NCBI GenBank assembly: GCA_016866215.1
Contig: VGNE01000007.1
Span: forward strand, 33,565-97,564
Length of the DNA: 64,000 nt
DNA from: Chloroflexota bacterium
GTDB lineage: Bacteria; Chloroflexota; Anaerolineae; Anaerolineales; Villigracilaceae
Direction of reading: 5' to 3'
The notes below the pieces were generated by a model, which saw only the letters and a list, made by a program, of their open reading frames with translations, was not told the origin of the DNA and did no database searches. This document shows, in pieces, positions 39,961 to 48,270 of the stretch (positions are counted from its first letter, which is position 1; every line of letters starts with the position of its first letter). The translations under genes were made by a program, and so were the position numbers.

Positions 39961-39978
39961 ACAGCCTGTTGTATAATT
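39961..39978 (+). promoter_or_regulatory. Promoter/operator-like element, copy 3
   Basis: ACAGCCTGTTGTATAATT, 16 bases before the antitoxin start at 39995, with AGAGGTA as ribosome site between. Same arrangement as copy 2. Confidence 0.55.
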
Positions 39979-39994
39979 ACCGCAGAGGTATATC

Positions 39995-40192
39995 ATGGTC
40001 ACGATTACGGTCAACCTTTCGGAAGAACGACTCCAAAGATTGCAGAATCTCGCAAGACAATTCAACATCCCCATGGAAGAACTACTGAGGGTGAGTTTCG
40101 AGGAACTTGTCGCCCGCCCGCAGGAGGATTTTCAAAAAGCGCTTGAATACGTTTTGGTTACCTATAAGGAACTGTACAAGCGGCTGGCATAA
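39995..40192 (+). CDS. Putative antitoxin of the Doc module
   Basis: A 65-residue protein (MVTITVNLSEERLQRLQNLA; IPMEELLRVSFEELV; FQKALEYVLVTYKELYKRLA). The N-terminal strand-helix-helix resembles ribbon-helix-helix DNA-binding domains, and the C-terminal helix could cover the Doc active site. It ends two bases before the Doc gene, so the two are cotranscribed. Promoter element copy 3 lies just upstream, which suits autorepression by an RHH antitoxin. Confidence 0.7.
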   Translation: MVTITVNLSEERLQRLQNLARQFNIPMEELLRVSFEELVARPQEDFQKALEYVLVTYKELYKRLA

Positions 40193-40194
40193 TC

Positions 40195-40581
40195 ATGCGC
40201 GCATTGACCATTGACGAAGTCCTCGAAACCTATCAGCGTATTATGCAACAATCCGGCGGCTTGATCGGCGTCCGCGATTTTGGCGCGCTCGAATCCGCCG
40301 TTGCCCAGCCCTATATGACCTTCGGCGGGAACGAACTCTACCTCAGCCTCGCGGAAAAAGCCGCGTCGCTGGGGTTTTCTTTGATCCAAAACCACCCTTT
40401 CGTAGACGGTAACAAACGCACCGGTCACGCGGTTATGGCGGCATTTTTGGCAATCAACGGTTACAAAATTGACGCAAGTATGGATGAGCAATTCGAGATC
40501 ATCCTGGCGGTCGCCTCCGGCAAACTCAGCCGGGATAATTTTACAGGATGGCTTTCGAATCATATTCAAGAGTTTCCGTAA
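40195..40581 (+). CDS. doc: Doc/Fic-family death-on-curing toxin
   Basis: A 128-residue Doc protein. The Fic-fold motif HPFVDGNKRTGHAVM near residue 66 carries the catalytic histidine and the NKR anion loop. GGLIGVRDFGALESAVAQP and FGGNELYLSLAEKAASL are also typical. Doc phosphorylates EF-Tu and halts translation; a close variant may use another nucleotide transfer. All key residues are present, so it should be active unless neutralised by the upstream protein. Confidence 0.9.
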   Translation: MRALTIDEVLETYQRIMQQSGGLIGVRDFGALESAVAQPYMTFGGNELYLSLAEKAASLGFSLIQNHPFVDGNKRTGHAVMAAFLAINGYKIDASMDEQFEIILAVASGKLSRDNFTGWLSNHIQEFP

Positions 40582-40644
40582 TTCCCTCCCTGCAATAACG
40601 TATCTTTGGAGTTAACGCGCGCTCATCGAAAGGCGGTTTGCTAC

Positions 40645-41670
40645 ATGGACAGAAAAACATCCCTCACGATCCTGATTGCTCTTTTCCTCGTCTCCTGCGC
40701 CAAAACGGAGGTTCCCCCAACGCCGTCATCAACTTCAATCCCGACTGCTTCTCCGATCCCTCCCCCAACGCCGACTTCGACCCCAATTCCAACCGCTTCT
40801 CCGATCCCTTCCCCCACCCTGACCGCAACCCCCACCGAAGACCCCCTCGCCGGTGCCCCCGAAGGCGCAACCGCGAAGGACGCCAACGGCAATTGGACCC
40901 GTCCACTCGTCGATGCCGCAGGCGCTCCAATTCTCGATGAAAACGGCAAAGCAATCCTTGAAACCTATCTCACCTTTGAAGTCGGTCCTAATGGCGAGAC
41001 AATCTCCGCCTGGCACCGCCCGCTTGGAGGGATGTATGCGTGGGAGACACCGATAAATGATGGATTTCCCATGCGTTGGTTTATCGCAGATGGTGTTTCC
41101 GGTGGGAATATAAAAGCGATAGCACAACAGAGTGTGGTTTCACTAGGTGATCAAAGTTTTTTGAGTCAAGCCATAAATCCAATGATAGGAGATAGATTGG
41201 GTTTAGCCAACGGTCAAAAACCAATAGATTTATTTGAAAACGGTCAGACGTTTACTTACAGTGTATACGAAGTTGTCGACGGGGTACAAACGCTGGTGAC
41301 GAAAGATATAACGATTGACAAAGATACCGGAATCAAGGTGTTTATCGTGCCGCCGGATACGCTCAAGCCGTTTGTGGGAGAGGGCGGGGTGTCGCTTGCG
41401 ACGGACAACCTAGGCTTTGTGTTGTACTCAAAACTGGTTGGGGTAGATGCGGAGGGAGAATTGGTGTATGTGATTGCTTCGCCGGTGCCGCTTGATAAAC
41501 TGAGCGAGAAACAATTGAGATATTTGTTATTTTTAAATCTTGCGAATTTTATCGGAAAGGAAGACCAATCACGTCAGGCGCTCTCAACGAATGTAAGCAT
41601 CTTGGCAGGAAATTCTAGGAAGCTTCGCGCTAACGGAAATCCGGATGTCGAGATCATTTGGAATGAATAA
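40645..41670 (+). CDS. Secreted lipoprotein of unknown function, copy A
   Basis: A 341-residue lipoprotein. A signal peptide (MDRKTSLTILIALFLVSCAK, lipobox LVSC) is followed by a ~45-residue Pro/Thr/Ser spacer (PTPSSTSIPTASPIP...). Then come an ETISAWHRPLGGMYAWETP region, IGDRLGLANGQKPIDLFENG, and the C-terminal tail PVPLDKLSEKQLRYLLFLNL ending DVEIIWNE. I do not recognise the family. It is highly similar to the lipoprotein at 44120, and its C-terminal ~95 residues recur in the protein at 42383. ATG 40645 follows GAAAGGCGG; the leader DNA is shared by four loci in this region. Confidence 0.75.
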   Translation: MDRKTSLTILIALFLVSCAKTEVPPTPSSTSIPTASPIPPPTPTSTPIPTASPIPSPTLTATPTEDPLAGAPEGATAKDANGNWTRPLVDAAGAPILDENGKAILETYLTFEVGPNGETISAWHRPLGGMYAWETPINDGFPMRWFIADGVSGGNIKAIAQQSVVSLGDQSFLSQAINPMIGDRLGLANGQKPIDLFENGQTFTYSVYEVVDGVQTLVTKDITIDKDTGIKVFIVPPDTLKPFVGEGGVSLATDNLGFVLYSKLVGVDAEGELVYVIASPVPLDKLSEKQLRYLLFLNLANFIGKEDQSRQALSTNVSILAGNSRKLRANGNPDVEIIWNE

Positions 41671-41746
41671 CTGCCCTTCTTGTTTTTTTCCCGTGTTTCC
41701 CGTACTCTAAACATGGACGCCGTTTACCCCGCGCGTGCCGCTTGCT

Positions 41747-42379
41747 ATGAGGCGTACGTGGCTCATTATTGGCATTGTTGTTTTCATCGCTTTTCCGGTC
41801 GGTATTCTTTTGTATGCAAATGCAGGGGCGATTGGGAGCCGGTTGACTGCGCTTCGGTATTCCTTCACTACATCCAAAAGCCCGCAGTATAGCGCAGAAA
41901 GCAAGGTGCCCGGCTACACACCCACAATTGCCAATACTGCCTATCTGGAGTATGAATTTGCCCGTTTGGGAGTATTCCGTCCGGGGGGCATTGCCGACCC
42001 GCGGCTCTACCGCGGCGATAGGAGCGCCACAGAGCGCCTTACCGTCTCCCGCGCGCGGATCGAAGTGGTCCCAGCGCTTGGTCAGTATTTTGTAGGGCTT
42101 GGGGGTAGCCGCGATTTTGCCGCCCGGGGGAACTACCGCGTAGATGGCGATACGCTCGTCGTTGAAGTATCCCTTGATCCCTCCGAAGCCCCGGTGGAAA
42201 AGACTGCCCTTGCTGATCTATTCCTCCGCACGCTCCTCCAGACGGTTGCTTACGCCGCAGGATCACCCGGCAACGTGCAAAATATCAAGGAGCTAGGAAC
42301 AATTGATGAGAATCTAAAAGAATATATCAACCAGGGTATCTTTGACCGTCCGATCCTGATTGAACCATCCGGCAAGTAG
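41747..42379 (+). CDS. Membrane-anchored extracytoplasmic protein of unknown function
   Basis: A 210-residue protein with one N-terminal membrane helix (WLIIGIVVFIAFPVGILLYA) and an outside domain containing YLEYEFARLGVFRPGGIADP and an LEV-type beta-rich region. No family recognised. A truncated copy of its N-terminus lies at 45231, and the ~90 bases upstream are also duplicated there, so the two lipoprotein-membrane protein pairs are a segmental duplication. ATG 41747 is chosen over an upstream GTG at 41735. The next gene starts three bases after its stop. Confidence 0.65.
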   Translation: MRRTWLIIGIVVFIAFPVGILLYANAGAIGSRLTALRYSFTTSKSPQYSAESKVPGYTPTIANTAYLEYEFARLGVFRPGGIADPRLYRGDRSATERLTVSRARIEVVPALGQYFVGLGGSRDFAARGNYRVDGDTLVVEVSLDPSEAPVEKTALADLFLRTLLQTVAYAAGSPGNVQNIKELGTIDENLKEYINQGIFDRPILIEPSGK

Positions 42380-42382
42380 CAT

Positions 42383-44065
42383 ATGAAGAGGGTACACCGT
42401 GCCGTATTATTTTTCATAATTCTTCTAAGCGTTTCGGTTGTGCCGCGCTATTTCTTTCCCGTGCAGGCAAACAGTGTGTGTGATGATCCTGATAACCCGC
42501 CTCCCCAGTGTATCATGCAGGAGATTGAGTATACGTATAGTGTTTGTGGTTATCAGGCACTTTATGACGGAGGCCCTTTGGAAGAGGTGTGTTGGGATGT
42601 GACAGAGAACCATTTACGCTGTACCATTCCTCAAGCAGGCGGCGGGTCGTGTTCATGCTGCTACATGGACGGCTGCTACCTGGACTGCGGCGGGACCGTG
42701 CCGCAGGGCGGGGGCGGGGATGGGGATGGGGATGGGGACGGCGGCGGCGGGGCATATTGCGGCGACGGGACGTGCAATAGCCCAGGCGAAACGTGTACTG
42801 TATGTGCTTCAGATTGCGGCGCATGCCCGACCGGCAATGTGCATGTGCGGGCCATGGCGATACCTGCCCAGGCTTCGCAGTGCACGGATGTGGTAAGTAG
42901 CACAGCGTATATTGCCTCAAACGTGACACTCTTTCCTGTGGGTACGGCAAAGACCACTCCTGTCAATGGCACATACGCACAGTGGAATGGCGTACCAGTG
43001 AGCACGTATAGCATGACAAATGTACCGCCCCAGGATTATGTACTGAAATTTGCCTGCTACAGCAAGACCGGTGGAGCTCCCTATACAAATGCATATAGTG
43101 CAAGCTTAGGTGCCAACGAAACAATACAATGGCACCTGGGCTATACCAGCGGGATATCATGGGCGCAGGTGGTTGGCGGCGATGTGTATGCGACCACAAC
43201 CATGCGCTCCTATATCCCATCCGGAAGCAGTCCGAATCGATATTTTGTGAGAGATGGCGATGGAGGTACACCCGGAGTAGTGACGTATGGTACTGCATAT
43301 GATTTTGACAGCGCCTCCGTAGGCTATGGAGAATCGTATATATCCACGGAAGGTTGGCTTGCCAATGACATCAATCCTGCCACGGATTATTATGCCGTCA
43401 TGTACCACCGGTTTGGCTCTCCTGATGCAGACTATACCGGTCCCACCACGTTTAATGCCAAGCCAGCATCCCAGCCAGATCCCTACTATGTCAATGGTGA
43501 TCTTGCCATCTCCACTGTCGATTGGAGTGTGGGAAACGGTGAAACGCTTACGATCATTGTCAATGGAAACCTGACAATAGGCCGCAGGATAAACATCACC
43601 GGGACAGGTTTTGTGGCGTTTATCGTCAATGGTGACATCATGGTGGATACTGCCGTCGGAACCACTGCGACTTCCGATACTTCTGTGGTTGAGGGGATAT
43701 ACATTACATCGCCTACAGGGACGTTTCATACAGGAGCAAGCACGACTGCCGCGGCACGACGGTTTGTGGGAGAAGAAGGCGGTGTATCGTTTGTGACAGA
43801 CAATCAGGGATTTGTGTTATCCTCAAAATTTATAGAGGTAGATGCTGATGGAGAATTGGTGTATATAGTAGCATCACCGGTGCCGCTTGATAAATTGAGC
43901 GAGAAACACCTGCGCTGGATGCTGTTTTTGAACCTTGCCAATTTTATTTCAAAAGAAGATCAGTCGCGGCAGGCTTTAGGTACTAATACAAGCCTCTTGG
44001 GAAATGATTCAGGACATCTTCGTGACAACGGAAAGCCGACGGTTGAGATCATTTGGAATAAGTAA
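42383..44065 (+). CDS. Chimeric surface protein with a lipoprotein-derived C-terminus
   Basis: A 560-residue secreted protein. Signal peptide (VLFFIILLSVSVVPRYFFPVQA), cysteine-rich segments (SCSCCYMDGCYLDCGG; YCGDGTCNSPGETC), a GDGDGDGDGGGG spacer, then a beta-rich domain with YYVNGDLAISTVDWSVGNGE and GNLTIGRRINITGTGFVAFI that looks like an adhesin or pilus-tip-type fold. At TTAAARRFVGEEGG it switches to a tail (PVPLDKLSEKHLRWMLFLNL ... VEIIWNK) nearly the same as the C-terminus of both neighbouring lipoproteins. The original C-terminus was apparently replaced by recombination with a lipoprotein copy. Confidence 0.75.
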   Translation: MKRVHRAVLFFIILLSVSVVPRYFFPVQANSVCDDPDNPPPQCIMQEIEYTYSVCGYQALYDGGPLEEVCWDVTENHLRCTIPQAGGGSCSCCYMDGCYLDCGGTVPQGGGGDGDGDGDGGGGAYCGDGTCNSPGETCTVCASDCGACPTGNVHVRAMAIPAQASQCTDVVSSTAYIASNVTLFPVGTAKTTPVNGTYAQWNGVPVSTYSMTNVPPQDYVLKFACYSKTGGAPYTNAYSASLGANETIQWHLGYTSGISWAQVVGGDVYATTTMRSYIPSGSSPNRYFVRDGDGGTPGVVTYGTAYDFDSASVGYGESYISTEGWLANDINPATDYYAVMYHRFGSPDADYTGPTTFNAKPASQPDPYYVNGDLAISTVDWSVGNGETLTIIVNGNLTIGRRINITGTGFVAFIVNGDIMVDTAVGTTATSDTSVVEGIYITSPTGTFHTGASTTAAARRFVGEEGGVSFVTDNQGFVLSSKFIEVDADGELVYIVASPVPLDKLSEKHLRWMLFLNLANFISKEDQSRQALGTNTSLLGNDSGHLRDNGKPTVEIIWNK

Positions 44066-44119
44066 CCTCGACCAAATTTGGACCTTGAACGGTTTCATTA
44101 CCGAAAGGCGGTTTGCTAC

Positions 44120-45154
44120 ATGGACAGAAAAACATCCCTCACGATCCTGATTGCTATTTTCCTCGCCTCCTGCGCCAAAGTGGAGGTTCCCCCAACGCCG
44201 TCATCAACTTCAATCCCGACTGCTTCTCCGATCCCTCCCCCAACGCCGACTTCGACCCCAATTCCAACCGCTTCTCCGATCCCTTCCCCCACGCTGACCG
44301 CAACACCCACCGAAGACCCCCTCGCCGGTGCCCCCGAAGGCGCAACCGCGAAGGACGCCAACGGCAACTGGACCCGTCCACTCGTCGACGCCGCAGGCGC
44401 TCCTGTTCTTGATGAAAACGGCAAAGCAATCCTTGAGACCTACCTCACTTACGCTGTCGGTCCTAATGGCGAGACGATCTCCGGTTGGCACCGCCCGCTG
44501 GGGGAAATAAATGCGTGGGAAACCATAGGCAATGATGGTTTTCCGGTGCGTTGGTATATTGCGGATGGTGTTCCCGGCGGGCACATTAAAGAAATAATTC
44601 GCCAGAGTGTAGTGTCAAGTGATGACAGAAGTTCATTAAATTCAGCTATCAATCCGATAATAGGAGATAGGTTGGGTTTAGCCAATGGTCAAAAACCAAT
44701 AGATTTATTTGAAAACGGCCAGACGTTTACTTACAGCGTATACGAAGATGTCAACGGGGTACAAACGCTGGTGACGAAAGATATAACGATTGACAAAGAT
44801 ACCGGAATCAAGGTGTTTATCGTGCCGCCGGAGGATCTAGAGCCATTTGTGGGAGAAAAGGAAAAGGGCGGTGTATCGCTAGCTACGGATAACATAAGTT
44901 TGAGGTTTTACTCAAAGCTCGTTGGAGTGGATGCAGACGATGAGCTCGTTTTTGTAATCGCTTCACCAGTTGCTCTCGATAAACTAAGCGAGAAGCGCCT
45001 GCGATGGATGTTGTTTTTGAACCTCGCTAGATTTATCGGAACTGAAGACCAATCAGTCCAAAACCTTAATACTTATACAAGTATCTTGGGAAATCATTCA
45101 GGACATCTTCGCGCTAACGGAAAACCGGACGTGGAAATCATCTGGAACAAATAG
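44120..45154 (+). CDS. Secreted lipoprotein of unknown function, copy B
   Basis: A 344-residue paralogue of the lipoprotein at 40645: identical start (MDRKTSLTILIAIFLASCAK, lipobox LASC), the same Pro/Thr/Ser spacer, then diverging around residues 120-180 and 250-344. DNA identity is highest in the first ~300 bases and in the middle (DRLGLANGQKPIDLFENGQT), patchy elsewhere, as expected from gene conversion. The truncated membrane-protein copy follows it. Confidence 0.75.
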   Translation: MDRKTSLTILIAIFLASCAKVEVPPTPSSTSIPTASPIPPPTPTSTPIPTASPIPSPTLTATPTEDPLAGAPEGATAKDANGNWTRPLVDAAGAPVLDENGKAILETYLTYAVGPNGETISGWHRPLGEINAWETIGNDGFPVRWYIADGVPGGHIKEIIRQSVVSSDDRSSLNSAINPIIGDRLGLANGQKPIDLFENGQTFTYSVYEDVNGVQTLVTKDITIDKDTGIKVFIVPPEDLEPFVGEKEKGGVSLATDNISLRFYSKLVGVDADDELVFVIASPVALDKLSEKRLRWMLFLNLARFIGTEDQSVQNLNTYTSILGNHSGHLRANGKPDVEIIWNK

Positions 45155-45230
45155 TGCTCCTTCTTGTTTTTTTCCCGTGTTTCCCGTACTCTAAACATGG
45201 ACGCCGTTTACCCCGCGCGTGCCGCTTGCT

Positions 45231-45336
45231 ATGAGGCGTACGTGGCTTATCACTGGCATTGTTTTGCTCATCGCCCTTCCGGTCGGCATACTTGTATATG
45301 CAAACGCTGGTGTGCTTCGTAACAGTTTAACTACAT
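45231..45336 (+). pseudogene. Truncated copy of the membrane-anchored protein
   Basis: MRRTWLITGIVLLIALPVGI and LVYANAG reproduce the first ~30 residues of the protein at 41747, and the preceding ~80 bases are also duplicated. Homology stops where the 3' end of mazG begins, marking the right boundary of the duplication. Confidence 0.85.
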
Positions 45337-46488
45337 CCCCAACCTCTTCGCCTCGTTCCAAAACGAATCCATCTCCTCCAGCGTCATATCGGAGAGATTG
45401 CGCCCCTGGTCTTTCGCCCCTTTTTCCACATAGGCAAAGCGCTTCTTGAATTTCAAATTCACCTCCCTCAACGCAGACTCGGCATCCACGTTCCGCCAGC
45501 GGGCTAGATTGACCAGCACGAAGAACAGGTCGCCCAACTCGGCTTTGACCTGCTCTGGGTTTGCGGCGGTTTTGATCTCCTCGATCTCCTCGCGGATCTT
45601 ATCCAGCACGCCTTCGATCTCGGGCCAGTCGAATCCCACACGCGCCGCGCGTTCCTGGTATTCCTGCGCTTGCGTTAATGCGGGTAATGCGGCAGGGACA
45701 CCATCCAAAATTCCCTTATCTTCTTTCTTCCCTTCGGCGTTGCTCAGGGCAAGCTTTTCTCTTTCCTTTTCCTTCAATTTCTCCCAATTCTGCAACACGC
45801 CCTCCACCCCATCCAATTTCAAATCCCCGAACACATGCGGATGCCGCCGCACGATCTTTTCGTAAATGTGCTTAACCACTTCGGTGAAGTTGAATTCTTT
45901 GGCTTCATAAGCGATCTGCGAATTCAAAACGATCTGCAATAATAGATCGCCAAATTCTTCGCGCATACCGTCCGCGTCGTTGGCGTCCATTGCAGATAAA
46001 GTTTCATAAGACTCTTCAAGCAAATGCTTGCGCAGGGTTTGGTGGGTCTGCTCCTTGTCCCACGGACATCCATCCGGCGCGCGGAGATGGGCGGTGATCT
46101 CGGCGAAGGATTCAAACGAAGTCCCTTCGCCGAGGGAAGGAACGTAGAGCGAAACGGGATAGGATATTTCCGCGCCTATAAAGTCCGCTAATCTTTCTTC
46201 GCTCGCCCTGAGCGAAGTCGAAGGGTTCTTCTTTCCACTCTTGCCCTGAGCGGCGTCGAAGGGTTCCACTTTCCACACACCAAATTCACGAGGATATACT
46301 GCCAACAGAACCTCTTTTACACGTCCCGCCATCTCAGCCGAATCGATCCCCACGATCAACGTATCCACATCCGGCGGCGTGGGCGGATAATGCCGCAGCG
46401 TAAACTCAGCCCCTTCGAGCAGGGTCAGTTTCGAGGGCGGGTCGAGGCGCAGAGTCTCGAAGATGGAGGCGATTTGGGAGAAATTCAT
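45331..46488 (-). CDS. mazG: MazG-like nucleoside triphosphate pyrophosphohydrolase
   Basis: A 385-residue protein with MazG-type NTP pyrophosphohydrolase domains. The first, near residues 125-215, has LRAPDGCPWDKEQTHQTLRK, EESYETLSAMDANDADGMRE and EFGDLLLQIVLNSQIA. The second, near 290-375, has VGFDWPEIEGVLDKIREEIE and ELGDLFFVLVNLARW. These hydrolyse non-canonical NTPs. The N-terminal ~110 residues, with LIVGIDSAEMAGRVKEVLLA, resemble the YabN-type extension. In-frame ERSRR-type repeats interrupt it twice (VEPFDAAQGKSGKKNPSTSL; LALSNAEGKK) outside the catalytic helices. ATG 46488 follows GGAGAT. Confidence 0.88.
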   Translation of the reverse strand: MNFSQIASIFETLRLDPPSKLTLLEGAEFTLRHYPPTPPDVDTLIVGIDSAEMAGRVKEVLLAVYPREFGVWKVEPFDAAQGKSGKKNPSTSLRASEERLADFIGAEISYPVSLYVPSLGEGTSFESFAEITAHLRAPDGCPWDKEQTHQTLRKHLLEESYETLSAMDANDADGMREEFGDLLLQIVLNSQIAYEAKEFNFTEVVKHIYEKIVRRHPHVFGDLKLDGVEGVLQNWEKLKEKEREKLALSNAEGKKEDKGILDGVPAALPALTQAQEYQERAARVGFDWPEIEGVLDKIREEIEEIKTAANPEQVKAELGDLFFVLVNLARWRNVDAESALREVNLKFKKRFAYVEKGAKDQGRNLSDMTLEEMDSFWNEAKRLGM

Positions 46489-46501
46489 GCGAATCTCCAT
46501 T

Positions 46502-46555
46502 AAACGCAAAGCGCGAAACGCAAAGGGATTCCATGCGTTCGCGCGTTTTGCGTTT
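46502..46555 (-). terminator. Imperfect inverted repeat after the ribosomal superoperon
   Basis: AAACGCAAAGCGCGAAACGC and GCGTTCGCGCGTTTTGCGTTT can form a long hairpin between rpsI and mazG. It may terminate or attenuate the ribosomal transcript before mazG. It also resembles simple repeats of CGAAACGCAAA seen in intergenic DNA of such genomes. Confidence 0.45.
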
Positions 46556-46566
46556 TGCTTATTGCG

Positions 46567-46590
46567 CCCTTCGACTTCGCTCAGGGCAGG
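46567..46590. repeat. ERSRR-type repeat abutting rpsI
   Basis: CCCTTCGACTTCGCTCAGGG then CAGG, ending two bases from the rpsI stop codon. Same family as the copies inside mazG, cydDC and the glycosyltransferase gene. Confidence 0.85.
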
Positions 46591-46592
46591 TT

Positions 46593-46991
46593 TTAGCGCT
46601 TGGTGTACGTCGGCGCCTTGCGGGCTTTCTTGAGACCCGGCTTCTTGCGTTCCTTGACGCGGGCGTCGCGGGTCAGCAGACCCTTTTTGCGCAGGGCGGA
46701 GGTCCAGTCCGCATTAATAATTTGAAGCGCGCGGGCAATACCCAGACGCACCGATTCGGTTTGCCCGGTTGTGCCACCTCCGTTAACTAGTACGCTCACG
46801 TCGTATTTCGTCGCTTCCTGACCCACCGCGCCGAATGGGCGCATAATATCTTCGAGATCGCCCATGCGTGTAAAAAACGCGGCGAAATCTTTTTCATTCA
46901 CGGTAAATTTACCGCTGCCGGTCGTCAAGCGCACGCGGGCGGTGCTTTCCTTGCGACGGCCAATGCCTTCATAATATTGAGCCATATTCAC
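46593..46991 (-). CDS. rpsI: 30S ribosomal protein S9
   Basis: A 132-residue S9 (uS9) with YYEGIGRRKESTARVRL, GGGTTGQTESVRLGIARAL and the C-terminal tail ending KKARKAPTYTKR, the basic extension that reaches the P-site tRNA. It follows rplM by eight bases, the universal rplM-rpsI pair, here appended to the alpha operon after truA. Confidence 0.97.
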   Translation of the reverse strand: MNMAQYYEGIGRRKESTARVRLTTGSGKFTVNEKDFAAFFTRMGDLEDIMRPFGAVGQEATKYDVSVLVNGGGTTGQTESVRLGIARALQIINADWTSALRKKGLLTRDARVKERKKPGLKKARKAPTYTKR

Positions 46992-46999
46992 TTACCTCT

Positions 47000-47452
47000 T
47001 TACTCCGAAACTTTCGGGGTTTGCACTTGGTGCGGATGATTGGGACCGGCATAGATCTTCAAATGTTTTAGGGTGGAACGTCCCATACGATTATGAGGAA
47101 GCATACCCCACACGGCTTCGCGCAGGGCGCGATCAGGGTGCTGGGCCAATTGATCCCTCAGGGAAATGCTCTTCAAGCCACCCGGATAACCGGAGTGACT
47201 ATAATAGATCTTGCTTTCCAGTTTACTGTTCGTTCTTGTACCGGTTACACTAACCTTTTCGGTATTAACCACAACTACAAAATCCCCCATCTCCACGCCG
47301 GGTGTGAAGGTCGGTTTGTGTTTGCCAAGCAGAAGATGCGCTATGCGCGCAGCAAGGCGGCCCAGGGTCTGCCCTTCGGCATCTATTACAACCCAGTCGC
47401 GCTGAATTTCAACGGCTTTTGGATAATATGTTTTCTGTTGCACTTTCGTCAC
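47000..47452 (-). CDS. rplM: 50S ribosomal protein L13
   Basis: A 150-residue L13 (uL13): [53 protein letters not shown] and [20 protein letters not shown]. It is slightly longer than the ~142-residue norm through a short N-terminal stretch. Located between truA and rpsI. Confidence 0.97.
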   Translation of the reverse strand: MTKVQQKTYYPKAVEIQRDWVVIDAEGQTLGRLAARIAHLLLGKHKPTFTPGVEMGDFVVVVNTEKVSVTGTRTNSKLESKIYYSHSGYPGGLKSISLRDQLAQHPDRALREAVWGMLPHNRMGRSTLKHLKIYAGPNHPHQVQTPKVSE

Positions 47453-47465
47453 TCCGTTTCATAAT

Positions 47466-48218
47466 CTAATCACGTGATCCATACGATACTTCAACCAGCG
47501 TCAGTCCGTGCGCGGGGGACAGCCCGGCAAGCAGCGCTCCCTGCTTTGATAAGGCCTGTTGGACTTTCTCCACTGGACATCTTCCCTGAGCGACAGACAC
47601 CTGCACAAAAACCAATCTTCTCACCATGCGATATAAAAACGCATTCGCTCTAACCTCGAACTGCCACTCACCATCCGGCATTTTCTTCCATTCGGCTTTG
47701 GTCACCGTGCGAACGGTGGTGCCTCGCGGAGCGGGCGTCGTCCGTGAACCAATGGCGGCGAAATCATGCGTCCCAAGAAACATGCTGGCATTCCGCTTGA
47801 GGGCATCTTCATCCACGGCGGGCCATGTGCGCCACAGGAATTTCTCTCGTAGTGGATCACGGATCGGTTGGAAGAACACCTTGTAAAGGTACGCGCGCGA
47901 GACGGCATCAAAACGCGGATGAAAATCTGCCAGGGCAGGAATCAAGCTTCTTATGACCAGGTCAGATGGAAGGTCTGCATTGAGTGCCCAAAGCAGTTTG
48001 TCTGCTGAGTGCGTCCATTCAAGATCGAATGCGGCCACCTGTCCAGTCGCATGAACTCCTGTATCTGTCCGGCCAGCCAAAAGAACCGACCGATCAGACC
48101 AACCCTGTTTGCGGAGCGCCTTTTCCAACTCGCCCTGCACTGTGCGGGAGTTCGCTTGCCGTTGACTGCCGGAAAAACCGGTGCCGTCGTAAGCAAGAAT
48201 CACCTGGTAACGTGCCAT
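47466..48218 (-). CDS. truA: tRNA pseudouridine synthase A
   Basis: A 250-residue TruA, which forms pseudouridine at positions 38-40 of tRNA anticodon stems. The catalytic aspartate is in LLAGRTDTGVHATGQVAAFD near residue 52; YLYKVFFQPIRDPLR and FLYRMVRRLVFVQVSV are also conserved. Its position after rplQ is common in Gram-positive and related genomes. Confidence 0.95.
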   Translation of the reverse strand: MARYQVILAYDGTGFSGSQRQANSRTVQGELEKALRKQGWSDRSVLLAGRTDTGVHATGQVAAFDLEWTHSADKLLWALNADLPSDLVIRSLIPALADFHPRFDAVSRAYLYKVFFQPIRDPLREKFLWRTWPAVDEDALKRNASMFLGTHDFAAIGSRTTPAPRGTTVRTVTKAEWKKMPDGEWQFEVRANAFLYRMVRRLVFVQVSVAQGRCPVEKVQQALSKQGALLAGLSPAHGLTLVEVSYGSRD

Positions 48219-48227
48219 GTTTTGAGA

Positions 48228-48270
48228 CCAGAGATTAGTTATTGGAGACTAGTCTCTATTCTCTAATCTC
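48228..48270. repeat. Nested palindrome between rplQ and truA
   Basis: AGAGATTAG and CTAATCTCT form outer arms around AGACTAGTCT. It fills the short gap between two operon genes and could influence transcript processing. Confidence 0.6.

Noticed and set aside
38889..45154. Integron cassette array
   Set aside because: Repeated units are lipoprotein leaders and promoter-like strings; no attC-type imperfect palindromes with GTTRRRY/RYYYAAC ends and no integrase were found.
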